Of a stretch of 32,628 bases of DNA, positions 7,780-17,166 are shown in pieces (positions within the stretch are counted from its first letter, which is position 1; each line of letters starts with the position of its first letter). The stretch spans positions 1-32,628 of the forward strand of contig NZ_AZFM01000021.1 of assembly GCF_001434335.1 (NCBI RefSeq). Reading direction: 5' to 3'. The notes below the pieces were generated by a model. That model did no database searches, was not told where the DNA came from, and saw only the letters and a list, made by a program, of their open reading frames with translations. The DNA comes from Lactobacillus kalixensis DSM 16043 (lineage in GTDB: Bacteria; Bacillota; Bacilli; Lactobacillales; Lactobacillaceae). Made by a program: the position numbers and the translations under genes.

Positions 7780-8535
7780 ATGGCAACTGTAAAAATTAGA
7801 AATATAGTTTTAGGTGAAGGCTTACCTAAAATCGCCGTACCAAATGTTGGTACAAATGAAGATGAAATTTTATCGGCCGCAAAGGAAATTGCAGCAGCTA
7901 AGCCAGATTTGATGGAATGGCGTATCGACTATTACCAAAATGGAATTGAAGATCATGAAAAATTGGTGACTACTGCTAAGAAATTACGTGAAGTAGTTGG
8001 TGAATTGCCAATTTTGGTAACCTTTAGAACTAAAAATGAAGGCGGCGTGCTTGAACTTAGTGAAGACGACTATCTTGATTTGATTGAAGATGTTATCGAA
8101 AAGCGGTTAGGCGATGCTGTTGACATTGAGCTTTTCCACGATGAAAAGCGCGTGAAGACTTTGGTTGAAGCTGCTCACAATTACAATGTTGTCGTAATTA
8201 TGAGTAATCATGATTTTGAAAAAGTTCCTGCAAAAGATGTCATTGAATTTCGCTTAAAGAAGATGGCAGACCTTGGCGCTGATGTGCCAAAACTTGCATG
8301 TATGCCTCACAATGCAGAAGATGTTTTAACTTTACTTACTGCAACTACTAATGTTAATGAAGAAATTGACAATCCATTGATTACTATGGCAATGGGTGAT
8401 ATTGGTAAGGTGACTCGTGTTGCTGGTCAAGTGTTCGGTTCAAGTTTATCATTTGGTGCAGTTGGTAAGACATCTGCTCCAGGTCAGCTTTCAATTGATG
8501 ACTTACGTGACGCTGAGAATTATTTAAAACTTTAA
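7780..8535 (+). CDS. aroD: Type I 3-dehydroquinate dehydratase
   Basis: A 251-residue enzyme that interconverts 3-dehydroquinate and 3-dehydroshikimate by a Schiff-base mechanism. MSNHDFEKVP holds the catalytic His144, and VPKLACMP holds the Schiff-base Lys171; these match His143 and Lys170 of the E. coli enzyme. The C-terminal SSLSFGAVGKTSAPGQLS has the substrate loop with its Ser and Gln. CGAGGAG lies before the ATG at 7780; the longer frame from 7696 overlaps the transporter and is not used. Beside a quinate/shikimate dehydrogenase and carriers, with no other aromatic-pathway genes nearby, it probably serves hydroaromatic acid use rather than biosynthesis. Confidence 0.93.
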   Translation: MATVKIRNIVLGEGLPKIAVPNVGTNEDEILSAAKEIAAAKPDLMEWRIDYYQNGIEDHEKLVTTAKKLREVVGELPILVTFRTKNEGGVLELSEDDYLDLIEDVIEKRLGDAVDIELFHDEKRVKTLVEAAHNYNVVVIMSNHDFEKVPAKDVIEFRLKKMADLGADVPKLACMPHNAEDVLTLLTATTNVNEEIDNPLITMAMGDIGKVTRVAGQVFGSSLSFGAVGKTSAPGQLSIDDLRDAENYLKL

Positions 8536-8578
8536 AAATACTATCTATCTTATTATAGAAAACATTTCTCTCAAAAAT

Positions 8579-8612
8579 ACGGTTCAGGATTTTCTGGACC
8601 GTGTTTTTCTTT
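8579..8612 (+). terminator. Terminator after aroD
   Basis: ACGGTTCAG (8579-8587) pairs with CTGGACCGT (8594-8602) around a six-base loop and is followed by GTTTTTCTTTTT. It closes the transporter-aroD transcript. Confidence 0.85.
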
Positions 8613-8743
8613 TTAGCGTCGATGATATTTTTCTCTACCTATAGATACTTATTCCATGGTATTATGTGGACAGGACTAGAAAAATATATTTATATTTTTC
8701 TAACATAGACGCTTACGGAAGCTGATAGCTTTCTAGCTCATGA

Positions 8744-10012
8744 AAGGTCGCGAGCAATATCAAAACAAATGAAGATAGTAGAATTACTTTCTACGAACGA
8801 CAAGGATATAGACAAGTTAATAGCGAAAGCTTCAAAGATGGACTAATAGTATTCGATAAAGACGAAGACGGTAAAACTGTTGAGCTTTTCTTCAACCACG
8901 TTGTTGTTTCGGTGACTGCTGATAACCCTGGAGAACCAGGCGGATCGATTGAACCGGATAATCCAGACAATCTCTTCAGATATCCCAATTTATATGAGCC
9001 GCAAGAATTGAGTAAAACAGTCTCACGTGATATTTTCTATATTGGTACTGATGGCAAGGAGCTAGCTCATTCAATTCATCAAGAAGTTCACTTTAAGGGA
9101 GCAGCGAATCTTGATTTAGTGACTGGTAATTTTGTGAATTTAGCTGAAGACGGCACTGTGAAAGATCAAGACGGCGCTATCACTTGGACGCCGGAACAAT
9201 TTGAATTTGCAGCTACAGAACCACTTAACGGCGAAGATTTTGAAGTGGTTGGCTATGGCAAAAAAGGTAGTGAAGCGAATGTTGATATCACTAACGGGGT
9301 GGTTTCTTCAGAAGTTGTTACTGCAAATAGCGCAAATAAAACCATTACTTTAACACTTAAGTCTAAGTCAAATATAATTTCCTTTGCTTCAGCTTCTGAT
9401 GAAAAGAAACAAGATGATCAATCAATTGAGAAAGAGATTTCTGTTAATCAAGAAACTGAGCCGGTGGAAGATACAGTGGTTACTGGTCACCAAACTGTTC
9501 ACTATGTTTCTGAAAATGGTACTGACTTACAACCGGTCACAGCTACTCATGAAGTTACTTTTGTTAAAAACGGTTCAAGTGATAAATGGGATAAGAAAGA
9601 AGATCGTTACGACGATATAGTTGCACCTGTGATTAATGGATATGTTGTTAAAACCAAAGTAGCTGTAGGTAAGCAGGTCACGCCAGAAGATCCAGATCAA
9701 GATATTGTGCTCACTTACTACCCTGTTGGTAAGATTATTCCAGTTGATGCTGAGGGTAAAGCAATTGCAAAGGGAGTTCAATATCAAAATGATGAAAAAG
9801 ATCCAACTAAGGTGCTAGCTTCACAAAAAGCACCGGGTATCGTAGGTTGGAATCCAAACCAATATTCAATTATGCCACTGGAAGCGACGAAGGATACAAA
9901 AATCACTTATACAAAGGTTCCTAATAAGCCTGAAACGGATGATATTGATATTTCATTAGATGATTTGAAGATGGTTGGTTTAGCTGGACTTAAAATTAAT
10001 AAAAACAACTAA
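8744..10012 (+). pseudogene. Mub-repeat gene lacking its 5' end
   Basis: The open frame runs from just after a TGA at 8741-8743 to a TAA at 10010-10012 and encodes about 422 residues. The only standard start is GTG 8912, which has no ribosome site and lies inside a conserved module: the codons before it read as good Mub-type sequence (GYRQVNSESFKDGLIVF, then VELFFNHVVV). The true 5' end is therefore missing or frame-shifted. Modules in order: end of a Mub B1-like domain with linker TADNPGEPGGSIEP, a first HFKGAA-type domain, a second TVHYVSENG-type domain, and a Muc_B2-like unit starting GKIIPVDAEGKAI. There is no signal peptide and no LPXTG; the C-terminus ends in DDLKMVGLAGLKINKNN. A promoter-like TATTAT sits near 8660. 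It may be a silent or donor copy of an adhesin gene. Confidence 0.6.
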
Positions 10013-10019
10013 CAAACAG

Positions 10020-10048
10020 GCGAGATTCTCAGAAATCTCGCTATTTTT
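10020..10048 (+). terminator. Terminator after the first Mub-repeat gene
   Basis: GCGAGATT (10020-10027) pairs with AATCTCGC (10034-10041), a six-base loop between, followed by TATTTTTT. Confidence 0.85.
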
Positions 10049-10082
10049 TGTGAAAAAACGCTATTAAATATAATTCTTAGCA

Positions 10083-10111
10083 TTTATAAGGATAGTTTGG
10101 AATGCTATAAT
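10083..10111 (+). promoter_or_regulatory. Promoter of the second Mub-repeat gene
   Basis: TTTATA (10083-10088) and a perfect TATAAT (10106-10111) are 17 bp apart, and TGC directly before the -10 makes it an extended -10 promoter. With its own promoter, ribosome site and terminator, the gene downstream is a self-standing unit, not a fragment that relies on read-through. Confidence 0.65.
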
Positions 10112-10147
10112 ATTAGTAACTAACTTTAGGCAGGAGAAGGATTAACT

Positions 10148-12214
10148 GTGAGTAACTTGAACGAAGCGTCGAACACGAATACGACATTCACTGTTAACTT
10201 TATTGATCTTGATTACGGTAATGCTAGCGTGGCTCACCTTGAAGAATTACGCTTAGAAGATTTAAACGTTGATCAAATCATACAAACTTTACAGCAAAAA
10301 GGCTACCGTCTCATCAGCAATGGCTTTGATCCAAGCATTGAGGAAGGTGAGCATGACTTTGTTGTCACTTTTAGACATAGTTATCAAACAATTGATGTAG
10401 ATCATCCAACTAATGAATTTCCAGTTGATGCTCTAAGAAAAGTTGGCACCCAAACTGTTCACTACCAAGGTGCTGGAACCAGAACACCAATCGATAACCA
10501 GAGTCAAATCATCATCAACCGCAGCTTGATTTATGACCAAGTTGAGAAAAAGGTAGTTAAAGACAACGGCTGGGAAGAAAAGAGCTACCAAGTTATTGGA
10601 ACACCAGACGTTGCAGGTTATGTGCCTAGTGAAGCATATGTCGGTGGTGAAACAGTCACTAAAGATGCTCCTAACCGCGAATACACTGTAAATTATGAAG
10701 TTAACCACGAACCGTCACAAAACGAGCAAGAAGCAATTGTTCAATTTTTAGATGTAGATGATCATAACCAAGAAGTTGCGACCTCAGGTGCACTAAATGG
10801 GGCACCATACACTAAGATTGACTATGTTCCAACTGGAACCATTAACTTTTTGGAAAATCAAGGTTACAAACTACTTGATAATGGTTTTAACGCTAATGGA
10901 GAAGTTCAATTCTTTGATAATAGTGATAAGACAACCCAAACTTACATTGTTTCAATGGGTCACAGCCATGTAGATGTCAACGATGGTCACCCATTCAACG
11001 GAATTGATTCTTCAGAATATCAACAAGACATTATCGCAACTGTTCATTACGTTGGTGCAGGCGACTTAACACCTAACGATAATAGTCAAATTATCAAAAA
11101 GAACAGAACTGTTACTGTTGACAGTGTAACTAAAGAAATTTTGCATGAAACTGATTGGGAAGTTTCTAAGAAGAAATTCGATGAAGTTACTACTCCAATT
11201 TTGAAAGGCTTCCACGCCGATAAGCGCTTAGTTAGAAGTAAGATTGCTACTACTGACAACTTGGCCGAATTGGTTACTTATGTTGCTAATGGCCGCATTA
11301 TTCCAATTGATGAAGATGGTAATGAAATTCCAGATGCACCACATCCAACTTACCAAACTGACCCGAAGGATGCGACGCAAGTTCTTCCAAATAGACCAGT
11401 TCCAGATATTACTGGCTATTCACCAAGAGTAGAAACGATTGATCCAGAAGATCCATCGACTGATACTAAGGTTGTTTACAGCAAGAAGCTTGTAGTTCAA
11501 CTTAAGGCTTTAGAAGACCGTGGGTATACTTTTGTTAACAACGGGTTAAACGCTGATACTGTTGCTCGTTCAATCGATAATGAAGAAGATCATGGTACTC
11601 AAACTTATGTCATTGGTTTGGCGCATGGTCATGTTAACGTTACTCCAGAAAATCCAGGTCAGCCCGGTGAACCTATTAATCCTAACTTTGTTCAAGGACC
11701 AAAGTGGCCTGTTGGTACTGGTCGTGATGATTTGATTAGAATTGGACGTCAAATTATTCGCTATTCTGGTGCAGATGGTGAAACTCCACAAGCTGATGAA
11801 CAAAGAGCCGAATTTGACCGCACTTTAATCATTGATAAGGTTACTGGGAAAATTATCAAGGATAATGGCTGGAATGCAGATAAGCGTCAGTTTGGTACTG
11901 TAACGACTCCTGTGATTGCCGGCTATCATGCTGATAGACGAATTGTTGGTGGTAAAACTGTTACTCCAGAGCACTTAGAAGAAATTGATGAAGTTCATTA
12001 TCGTGAAAATGGTCGGATTATCCCAGTAGATCCAAATGGTCGTCCAATTGCTAAGGCCGAACAACCACAATATATAACAGATAGCAATGATTCAACTAAG
12101 GTAGTACCTAACGAACGTGTTCCTCATGTTGCAGGCTTTATTCCAACTCAGAATACTGTAACTCCATCACGTCCTGGTCAAGATACACCAGTTGTTTATA
12201 ATCCAGATAAATAA
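10148..12214 (+). CDS. Leaderless Mub-repeat protein
   Basis: A 688-residue protein from GTG 10148, with AGGAGAAGG at 10132-10140. Three repeat modules can be read: residues about 12-190 (VNFIDLDYGNAS, TVHYQGAGTRTP, then VAGYVPSEAYVGGETVT), about 200-440 (VQFLDVDDHNQEV, ATVHYVGAGDLTP, then GRIIPIDEDGNEIPDA), and about 450-688, which begins part-way through a module (LKALEDRGYTFVNNG) and ends in GRIIPVDPNGRPI and TPVVYNPDK. These match MucBP/Mub B-type domains of Lactobacillus adhesins. Unlike those, it has no signal peptide, no membrane segment and no LPXTG sorting signal, and no start further upstream could add a leader. It would stay in the cytoplasm unless exported by another route. Promoter and terminator are both its own. 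Confidence 0.8.
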   Translation: MSNLNEASNTNTTFTVNFIDLDYGNASVAHLEELRLEDLNVDQIIQTLQQKGYRLISNGFDPSIEEGEHDFVVTFRHSYQTIDVDHPTNEFPVDALRKVGTQTVHYQGAGTRTPIDNQSQIIINRSLIYDQVEKKVVKDNGWEEKSYQVIGTPDVAGYVPSEAYVGGETVTKDAPNREYTVNYEVNHEPSQNEQEAIVQFLDVDDHNQEVATSGALNGAPYTKIDYVPTGTINFLENQGYKLLDNGFNANGEVQFFDNSDKTTQTYIVSMGHSHVDVNDGHPFNGIDSSEYQQDIIATVHYVGAGDLTPNDNSQIIKKNRTVTVDSVTKEILHETDWEVSKKKFDEVTTPILKGFHADKRLVRSKIATTDNLAELVTYVANGRIIPIDEDGNEIPDAPHPTYQTDPKDATQVLPNRPVPDITGYSPRVETIDPEDPSTDTKVVYSKKLVVQLKALEDRGYTFVNNGLNADTVARSIDNEEDHGTQTYVIGLAHGHVNVTPENPGQPGEPINPNFVQGPKWPVGTGRDDLIRIGRQIIRYSGADGETPQADEQRAEFDRTLIIDKVTGKIIKDNGWNADKRQFGTVTTPVIAGYHADRRIVGGKTVTPEHLEEIDEVHYRENGRIIPVDPNGRPIAKAEQPQYITDSNDSTKVVPNERVPHVAGFIPTQNTVTPSRPGQDTPVVYNPDK

Positions 12215-12224
12215 CAAGAAAAAA

Positions 12225-12256
12225 GCATACTTTTTTGAGAAAGTATGCCTTTTTTA
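12225..12256 (+). terminator. Terminator after the second Mub-repeat gene
   Basis: GCATACTTT (12225-12233) pairs with AAAGTATGC (12240-12248), followed by CTTTTTTATTT. Confidence 0.9.
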
Positions 12257-12339
12257 TTTCCATATCGCTATTCTTAAGAGTTTTTTTATTATATTATAGA
12301 CATAAGAGATTTTATCTTTTAAGCAGGAAGTGATTAAGA

Positions 12340-14979
12340 ATTACTGACAAGAAAGCAAATGAACGGGAACATTACTCTTTACGTAAGCTTAAGTTGGGCT
12401 TGGCTTCGGTATTAGTTGGAATTAGTCTATTAGGATATGCACAGCCTGTTCAAGTCAAAGCTGACGATGCAGAAACTTCTTCTAGCGATGTTCAAGTTGT
12501 GTTTGGTCATATTATTCCTGTTACCGATAATGGTGAGGAAATTCCGAATGTTCCTCATCCTGAATATAGTCGCGATCCTAATGATCCTGAAAAGGCAGTA
12601 GCAACTCCTGCACCTAAGATAAAAAATTACCGCGTTCAGAAAGGTCAAAATTATGATGAAAATAGTAATTTGGTGATACCACCTAGTGATCCAAGCCAAG
12701 ATACTAGATTAACTTATGAGCGCTATTCAGCAAAAATTAGCAATAAAAAATCACAGACTAAAGAAAGAGAGCAGAAGAAAACGAGTATTTTTGAATTTAT
12801 GAAGCGGAATAAAAATCAGCCTGAAACTTCTCCGCAAGAAAAAGAAACGCAAACAAATACAACTCCATCAACTAATGATTTGAATTCTGATCTTTCTCAA
12901 AATGGAGTAACTAGCGCTGCTAATAATGCTTCTTCTGGCTTAAATGAAGATGCAACGGATTTAAACAGTAGTGTAAATGAATCTTCGATAAGTAGTTCTG
13001 TTGAGTCTGATAATCTTGAATCTTCAAGCCAAACTGATCAACCAGCTACTAAAGTCGAATCAAATGATAAAGCGTCAACCACCGATAAAGATAAAGTAAG
13101 TAAGAATTCTGAAAAATTAAAGGAAAGAAAGAAGAAGGACGGTGATCAATCTATTTCTAATGATCCAAAATCCAAGTCCGGTACTAAGAAACGCACTGAT
13201 CAACGCCCAGTCGTTTCTCAAGCAATTATGCCAGAAAAAGTAAAATTACCACCTAACACTTTAACAGTGACCCTAAGAATTGTTGATCATGACCAAGATG
13301 ATGCTGTTTTAACTGAACAAACTATTCAAGGCCAAAAAGGTGATCGCATCGTTTTTGACAACTTAAAGCAATCGATTGAAATCTATAACTATAGTGGTTA
13401 TCGATTCAGTAAGGTGATCAATGTCACATCTAATGTTGATATGAAAATTAGCGATATTGACCATATTGAACTTGGTGTACTAGAAGATGAGGATTTAATC
13501 TTTAATGTTGAAATGGTTCATAAATTGGTTCGAGTAACTTCTGAAAATTGTGATAATTTCAATATTTCTTCTGATAAGTTGAGCTACACCACTACTTTGA
13601 CAGTGAAGTATAAAGGCGCTGGTAAGAAGGATCCAGAAAATAAAATTGAAAAAGCAACTTGGTCCAGAACGCTTACTGCTGATGCGGTAACTGGCGAAGT
13701 GGTTAAGGGAAAATATGACACTGACTTTAAGCCGGATATCGATATTTATCCAGAAGTTAAAACACCAGAAGTTGATGGCTTTAAGGCTGATAAGAAAGAA
13801 ATTGACGGTATTAAGGTTAATAGTCAAAATATAGAAAAGACAGTCATTTTTACTCCGCTTAAGAGTGAAGAACTGGAGTCAGATCTTGAAAAGGAAGAAA
13901 AAGCCGCACAAGATTCCGAAACTAAGCAAACTGAATCTAAGAAACTTACGCAAAAAGATATCGATGATGCTCAGAGCCTGATTAATGAGGCGCAAGGCAT
14001 TTTAGCAAGTTTAGGAATTGGTGGACTAGATCATGACTTAAATGAAAAGATTGCAACTGATGCTTCAAGTTCCCAAAGCCCAACTTTGGAATTAGGAGAC
14101 CTTTTGAAACCAGTTGATTCTAAGGTTCAATATGCCAAGCAGGAAGAAAAAATTCCTGAAAAAGTCGAAGAACAGGTTACTGAACTTGCAAAAGAGAAAG
14201 AAGCAGTTCAAGAAGTAGAAGTTGAGCAAGCTACTGAGAAGACACCGAAGAAGGAGCTTGAAGTTGAAGTTCCCAAGCCGGTACCTGATGAGAAAGAAAC
14301 TAGTCCGATAGAAAATCCGCAAGATTCTGAAGACGATGCTCCAACTCCTGAAGAAGTCGATAAAACAGATGAAAGTATTCAATCTTCTAAAGAGGTTTTA
14401 AAACCAAAGATTGAAGCAACTTCTACTCAAAAAGATAAGAATCCTGAACCTGAAGTGAAAATTTCCAAAACTAATAACAAGAAGCAAGAAATTGAGGTTC
14501 AATCTAATGGCGAAACCAAAACTTTCATCCAAACCATTCATTTTGTTGATGAAAATGGTAAAAAACTTCATAAAGATCACATCGAAGTTATCGCCTTTGT
14601 GAAGCAAGGTGATGGTTGGGATAAGTCAATTGATACTTTTGCCACTGTCACTGCTCCAGTGATCGATACTTATTACTGCAAGGACAAGTCAATTCATGGT
14701 AAAACGGTGATGCCAGATGATTCAGATTTGCGACCTGAAATTACAGTTACTTATCATAAGATGGCGAACGTAATTCCAGTTGACTTAGACGGTAATTTGA
14801 TTGAAATCACTAAGGACAAACCAGAGTCCAGGCAATTTGCTAATGATCCTCACGATGCAAGTAAGGCATTAGCAGATCAAGCAGTGCCGAATATTAAAGG
14901 CTATAAGGCAACGGTGAAGACAATAACACCTGTAAATCCAGCTATTAATATTCCTGTTGTTTATAACGTAGAGATTTAA
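12340..14979 (+). CDS. Secreted Mub-repeat protein with YSIRK-type signal, apparent ATT start
   Basis: The frame from 12340 encodes 879 residues. It opens with TDKKANEREHYSLRKLKLG then LASVLVGISLLGYA and VQVKADD, a full YSIRK-type signal peptide. The only initiator before it is ATT at 12340, nine bases behind AGGAAG (12325-12330); an in-frame TGA lies at 12331-12333. The next standard start, TTG 12394, would cut the signal in half. Right after the signal comes a Muc_B2-like unit (GHIIPVTDNGEEIPNVPHPEY), a long Ser/Lys/Glu/Asn-rich linker, a Mub pair (TVTLRIVDHDQDD; TTLTVKYKGAGKKDP), an acidic linker with EVEVEQATEK-like text, and C-terminal units (TIHFVDENGKKLHKDH; NVIPVDLDGNL). It ends at YNVEI with no LPXTG, so it would be released or held by non-covalent contacts. 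The next gene follows after 27 bp with no terminator. Confidence 0.75.
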   Translation: MTDKKANEREHYSLRKLKLGLASVLVGISLLGYAQPVQVKADDAETSSSDVQVVFGHIIPVTDNGEEIPNVPHPEYSRDPNDPEKAVATPAPKIKNYRVQKGQNYDENSNLVIPPSDPSQDTRLTYERYSAKISNKKSQTKEREQKKTSIFEFMKRNKNQPETSPQEKETQTNTTPSTNDLNSDLSQNGVTSAANNASSGLNEDATDLNSSVNESSISSSVESDNLESSSQTDQPATKVESNDKASTTDKDKVSKNSEKLKERKKKDGDQSISNDPKSKSGTKKRTDQRPVVSQAIMPEKVKLPPNTLTVTLRIVDHDQDDAVLTEQTIQGQKGDRIVFDNLKQSIEIYNYSGYRFSKVINVTSNVDMKISDIDHIELGVLEDEDLIFNVEMVHKLVRVTSENCDNFNISSDKLSYTTTLTVKYKGAGKKDPENKIEKATWSRTLTADAVTGEVVKGKYDTDFKPDIDIYPEVKTPEVDGFKADKKEIDGIKVNSQNIEKTVIFTPLKSEELESDLEKEEKAAQDSETKQTESKKLTQKDIDDAQSLINEAQGILASLGIGGLDHDLNEKIATDASSSQSPTLELGDLLKPVDSKVQYAKQEEKIPEKVEEQVTELAKEKEAVQEVEVEQATEKTPKKELEVEVPKPVPDEKETSPIENPQDSEDDAPTPEEVDKTDESIQSSKEVLKPKIEATSTQKDKNPEPEVKISKTNNKKQEIEVQSNGETKTFIQTIHFVDENGKKLHKDHIEVIAFVKQGDGWDKSIDTFATVTAPVIDTYYCKDKSIHGKTVMPDDSDLRPEITVTYHKMANVIPVDLDGNLIEITKDKPESRQFANDPHDASKALADQAVPNIKGYKATVKTITPVNPAINIPVVYNVEI

Positions 14980-15006
14980 TAGATATGTATATAGAAGGTT
15001 ACATAA

Positions 15007-17148
15007 ATGAGCATATTTGGAAAAAAAGTAGAAGCTGTTGTTAATTATGTCGATCTTGACCAAGATAACAGTATTATCAGATCATCAGATACATTTTCAG
15101 GAAAGAAAAATACGCCAGTAAATTTTGATCCATCTGAAGATATTCAAAGTCTTGAAGCTAAAGGTTATGTTTTGGTAGATAATAGTTTAGATCAGAACCC
15201 TGCTTTTGAAGATGGGGTAGATCACTATGATATTACTTTTAAGCATAAGCATGTGACAGTTGATGCTGATAAACCAGGGTATGGTTACACTAAATCGAAG
15301 TTAACTAAAGAAATTAAGCAAACAATTCAGTACCGCGGTGCTGCTAGTCGAACTCCAGAAACAAGTGTTAATCGTGTGGTTTTTAGTCATGTTTACGAAA
15401 TTGATGTGATTACTGGTGAAATTGTTAAGGATAAAGGTTGGACTCCTGCCACCAGAACCTTTATGGAAGTAGGTACGCCAACTTTACCAGGCTTTGTGCC
15501 TAATAAAGCCGTAGTTGGTGGTGAAACAGTTAAACCAACTGATGAAGATAAAGAATACGTTGTTGATTTTAAGATTAACAACCAACCTTCAGAATTGACT
15601 CAAACTGCGATTATTCGCTATGTTGATCACACTAATAATAACAAGGTAATTCACGTTGACACACTGACTGGTCAACCTAATATGCCAATTGATTATGATC
15701 CACAAAAAGAGATTGACAAACTTAAGGGTCAAGGATTTTCTTTAGTTAACAACGGTTTTAATGGTAATGGAGATATTCAATTTTTTGGTAATTCAGATTC
15801 TTATGAACCTGTCTTCATTATTACGATGGATTACTCAGCTCAGCCAGTTAATGAAGAATATCCAAATGATAAGGTTGATCCAAGTTACTACAGTAAGGAT
15901 TCAACTTTTACAGTAAACTTTGCTGGGGTTGATGAAGATCATTTGCCTAAACCAGTTAAGCAAACTGCACATTGGACACGTACAGTTGCCTTTATTCCCA
16001 AAACTGGTGAAATTATTACTGATAGTTACTTCGATTCTGAATGGCAGCCAAATATCAATAAATTTGATAATGTGAAGGTTCCAGTTATTGAAGGCTTCCA
16101 TACTGATATTAAGGAAGTTGAAGGTTTACCAGTTCAAGAGGATGATCAAAACGTTACTGTTAATTACCATGAAAATGCTAGAATTATTCCTGTAGATGAA
16201 GATGGTAATGAAATTCCAGGCGCTGAACATCCACGTATCTCAACAGATCCCGATGATTCTTCGAAAGCAAAGAGTGAAGAGGAAATTCCTAACGTTGAAG
16301 GTTATTATTGTGAATATAAAACTGCGGATCCAGAATCACCAGCTGAAGACTTAAAGGTTATTTACCACACTGTTAAGCGTACTGATGTCAACGAATTTGA
16401 AGATCGAAGTGATGATATTTCAGCACCTGCAAACGATTCTCCAGCTTCTGAAGAAGTTGCTCAAGAAAGTGAACCAACTAGTGATACTGACATAGCTGGA
16501 GATCCTCAATCAACCGCTGTTGATGAACAAGGCTCTGAAATTTCAGAAGATCAAGTAAATGAAGCTGAAGCTACCGCTGCTCAAAACGCTGCAGCTAACT
16601 TGCACGATCAAGTTGCGATTGTTAACTTTATTGACATTGATCACAATGGTACTTCATTGACCTCATCCGGTCCTTTAGTAGGTAAGCCTGGCGAAAGTAT
16701 TAATGATTTGTACAGTACTGAGATTCCATTGAAGGTGATTAAGAAGGCGGGATACAAAGTTGTCTTCAACAACTTCGATAATGATGGATTTGTTCAAAGA
16801 TTCGACAACAACGACTTGATGACACAGGTCTTTACTATTGGTGTGTCTAAAAAAGCTCAACAAGCTGAAGATAGCGGTACACAACTTGCTACTAGAATGT
16901 TGAGTGCGTTGGGAAGTGGCAGTGAGCTTGCAACTTCAGGTAAGATGAAGCAACTTGAAGAAACTCGTGATAAGCTTGAAAAATTACAACCAACTTTAAG
17001 AAGCAATAATCCTGATTCACAAGTTGTTAGCCGCTTACTCGATATTATTACTGGCTTGCTCAACTTGGTATTTATCGTGGGTAATATTAATCCTAGTGAT
17101 GCATATTCTCAAGATACAAGTAAGAAAGAGGAAAACAAGGATAAATAA
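15007..17148 (+). CDS. Leaderless Mub-repeat protein with hydrophobic C-terminal segment
   Basis: A 713-residue protein from ATG 15007, with AGAAGG about 9 bases upstream, probably co-transcribed with the preceding secreted protein. Repeat modules: VVNYVDLDQDNSI with TIQYRGAASRTP and AVVGGETV (about 8-190); AIIRYVDHTNNNK with TVNFAGVDEDHLP and ARIIPVDEDGNEIPGAEHP (about 200-460); an acidic linker; and a lone VNFIDIDHNGTSL module (about 537-620). The tail has a coiled-coil-like stretch (MKQLEETRDKLEKLQ) and then LLDIITGLLNLVFIVGNI, hydrophobic enough to be a membrane segment, followed by a charged end KKEENKDK. There is no N-terminal signal and no LPXTG. A tail-anchored or simply cytoplasmic protein are both possible. 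Confidence 0.8.
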   Translation: MSIFGKKVEAVVNYVDLDQDNSIIRSSDTFSGKKNTPVNFDPSEDIQSLEAKGYVLVDNSLDQNPAFEDGVDHYDITFKHKHVTVDADKPGYGYTKSKLTKEIKQTIQYRGAASRTPETSVNRVVFSHVYEIDVITGEIVKDKGWTPATRTFMEVGTPTLPGFVPNKAVVGGETVKPTDEDKEYVVDFKINNQPSELTQTAIIRYVDHTNNNKVIHVDTLTGQPNMPIDYDPQKEIDKLKGQGFSLVNNGFNGNGDIQFFGNSDSYEPVFIITMDYSAQPVNEEYPNDKVDPSYYSKDSTFTVNFAGVDEDHLPKPVKQTAHWTRTVAFIPKTGEIITDSYFDSEWQPNINKFDNVKVPVIEGFHTDIKEVEGLPVQEDDQNVTVNYHENARIIPVDEDGNEIPGAEHPRISTDPDDSSKAKSEEEIPNVEGYYCEYKTADPESPAEDLKVIYHTVKRTDVNEFEDRSDDISAPANDSPASEEVAQESEPTSDTDIAGDPQSTAVDEQGSEISEDQVNEAEATAAQNAAANLHDQVAIVNFIDIDHNGTSLTSSGPLVGKPGESINDLYSTEIPLKVIKKAGYKVVFNNFDNDGFVQRFDNNDLMTQVFTIGVSKKAQQAEDSGTQLATRMLSALGSGSELATSGKMKQLEETRDKLEKLQPTLRSNNPDSQVVSRLLDIITGLLNLVFIVGNINPSDAYSQDTSKKEENKDK

Positions 17149-17166
17149 TTGCATTAAAATAAATAG

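Noticed and set aside
8912-8914. GTG 8912 as a true start of the first Mub-repeat gene
   Set aside because: There is no ribosome site, and conserved module sequence continues upstream in the same frame to 8744.
8744-17148. One giant Mub gene broken into four by stop codons
   Set aside because: Terminators lie between the first, second and third genes, at least one has a good promoter, and three have ribosome sites at clean starts, so they are separate genes even if derived from a common adhesin.
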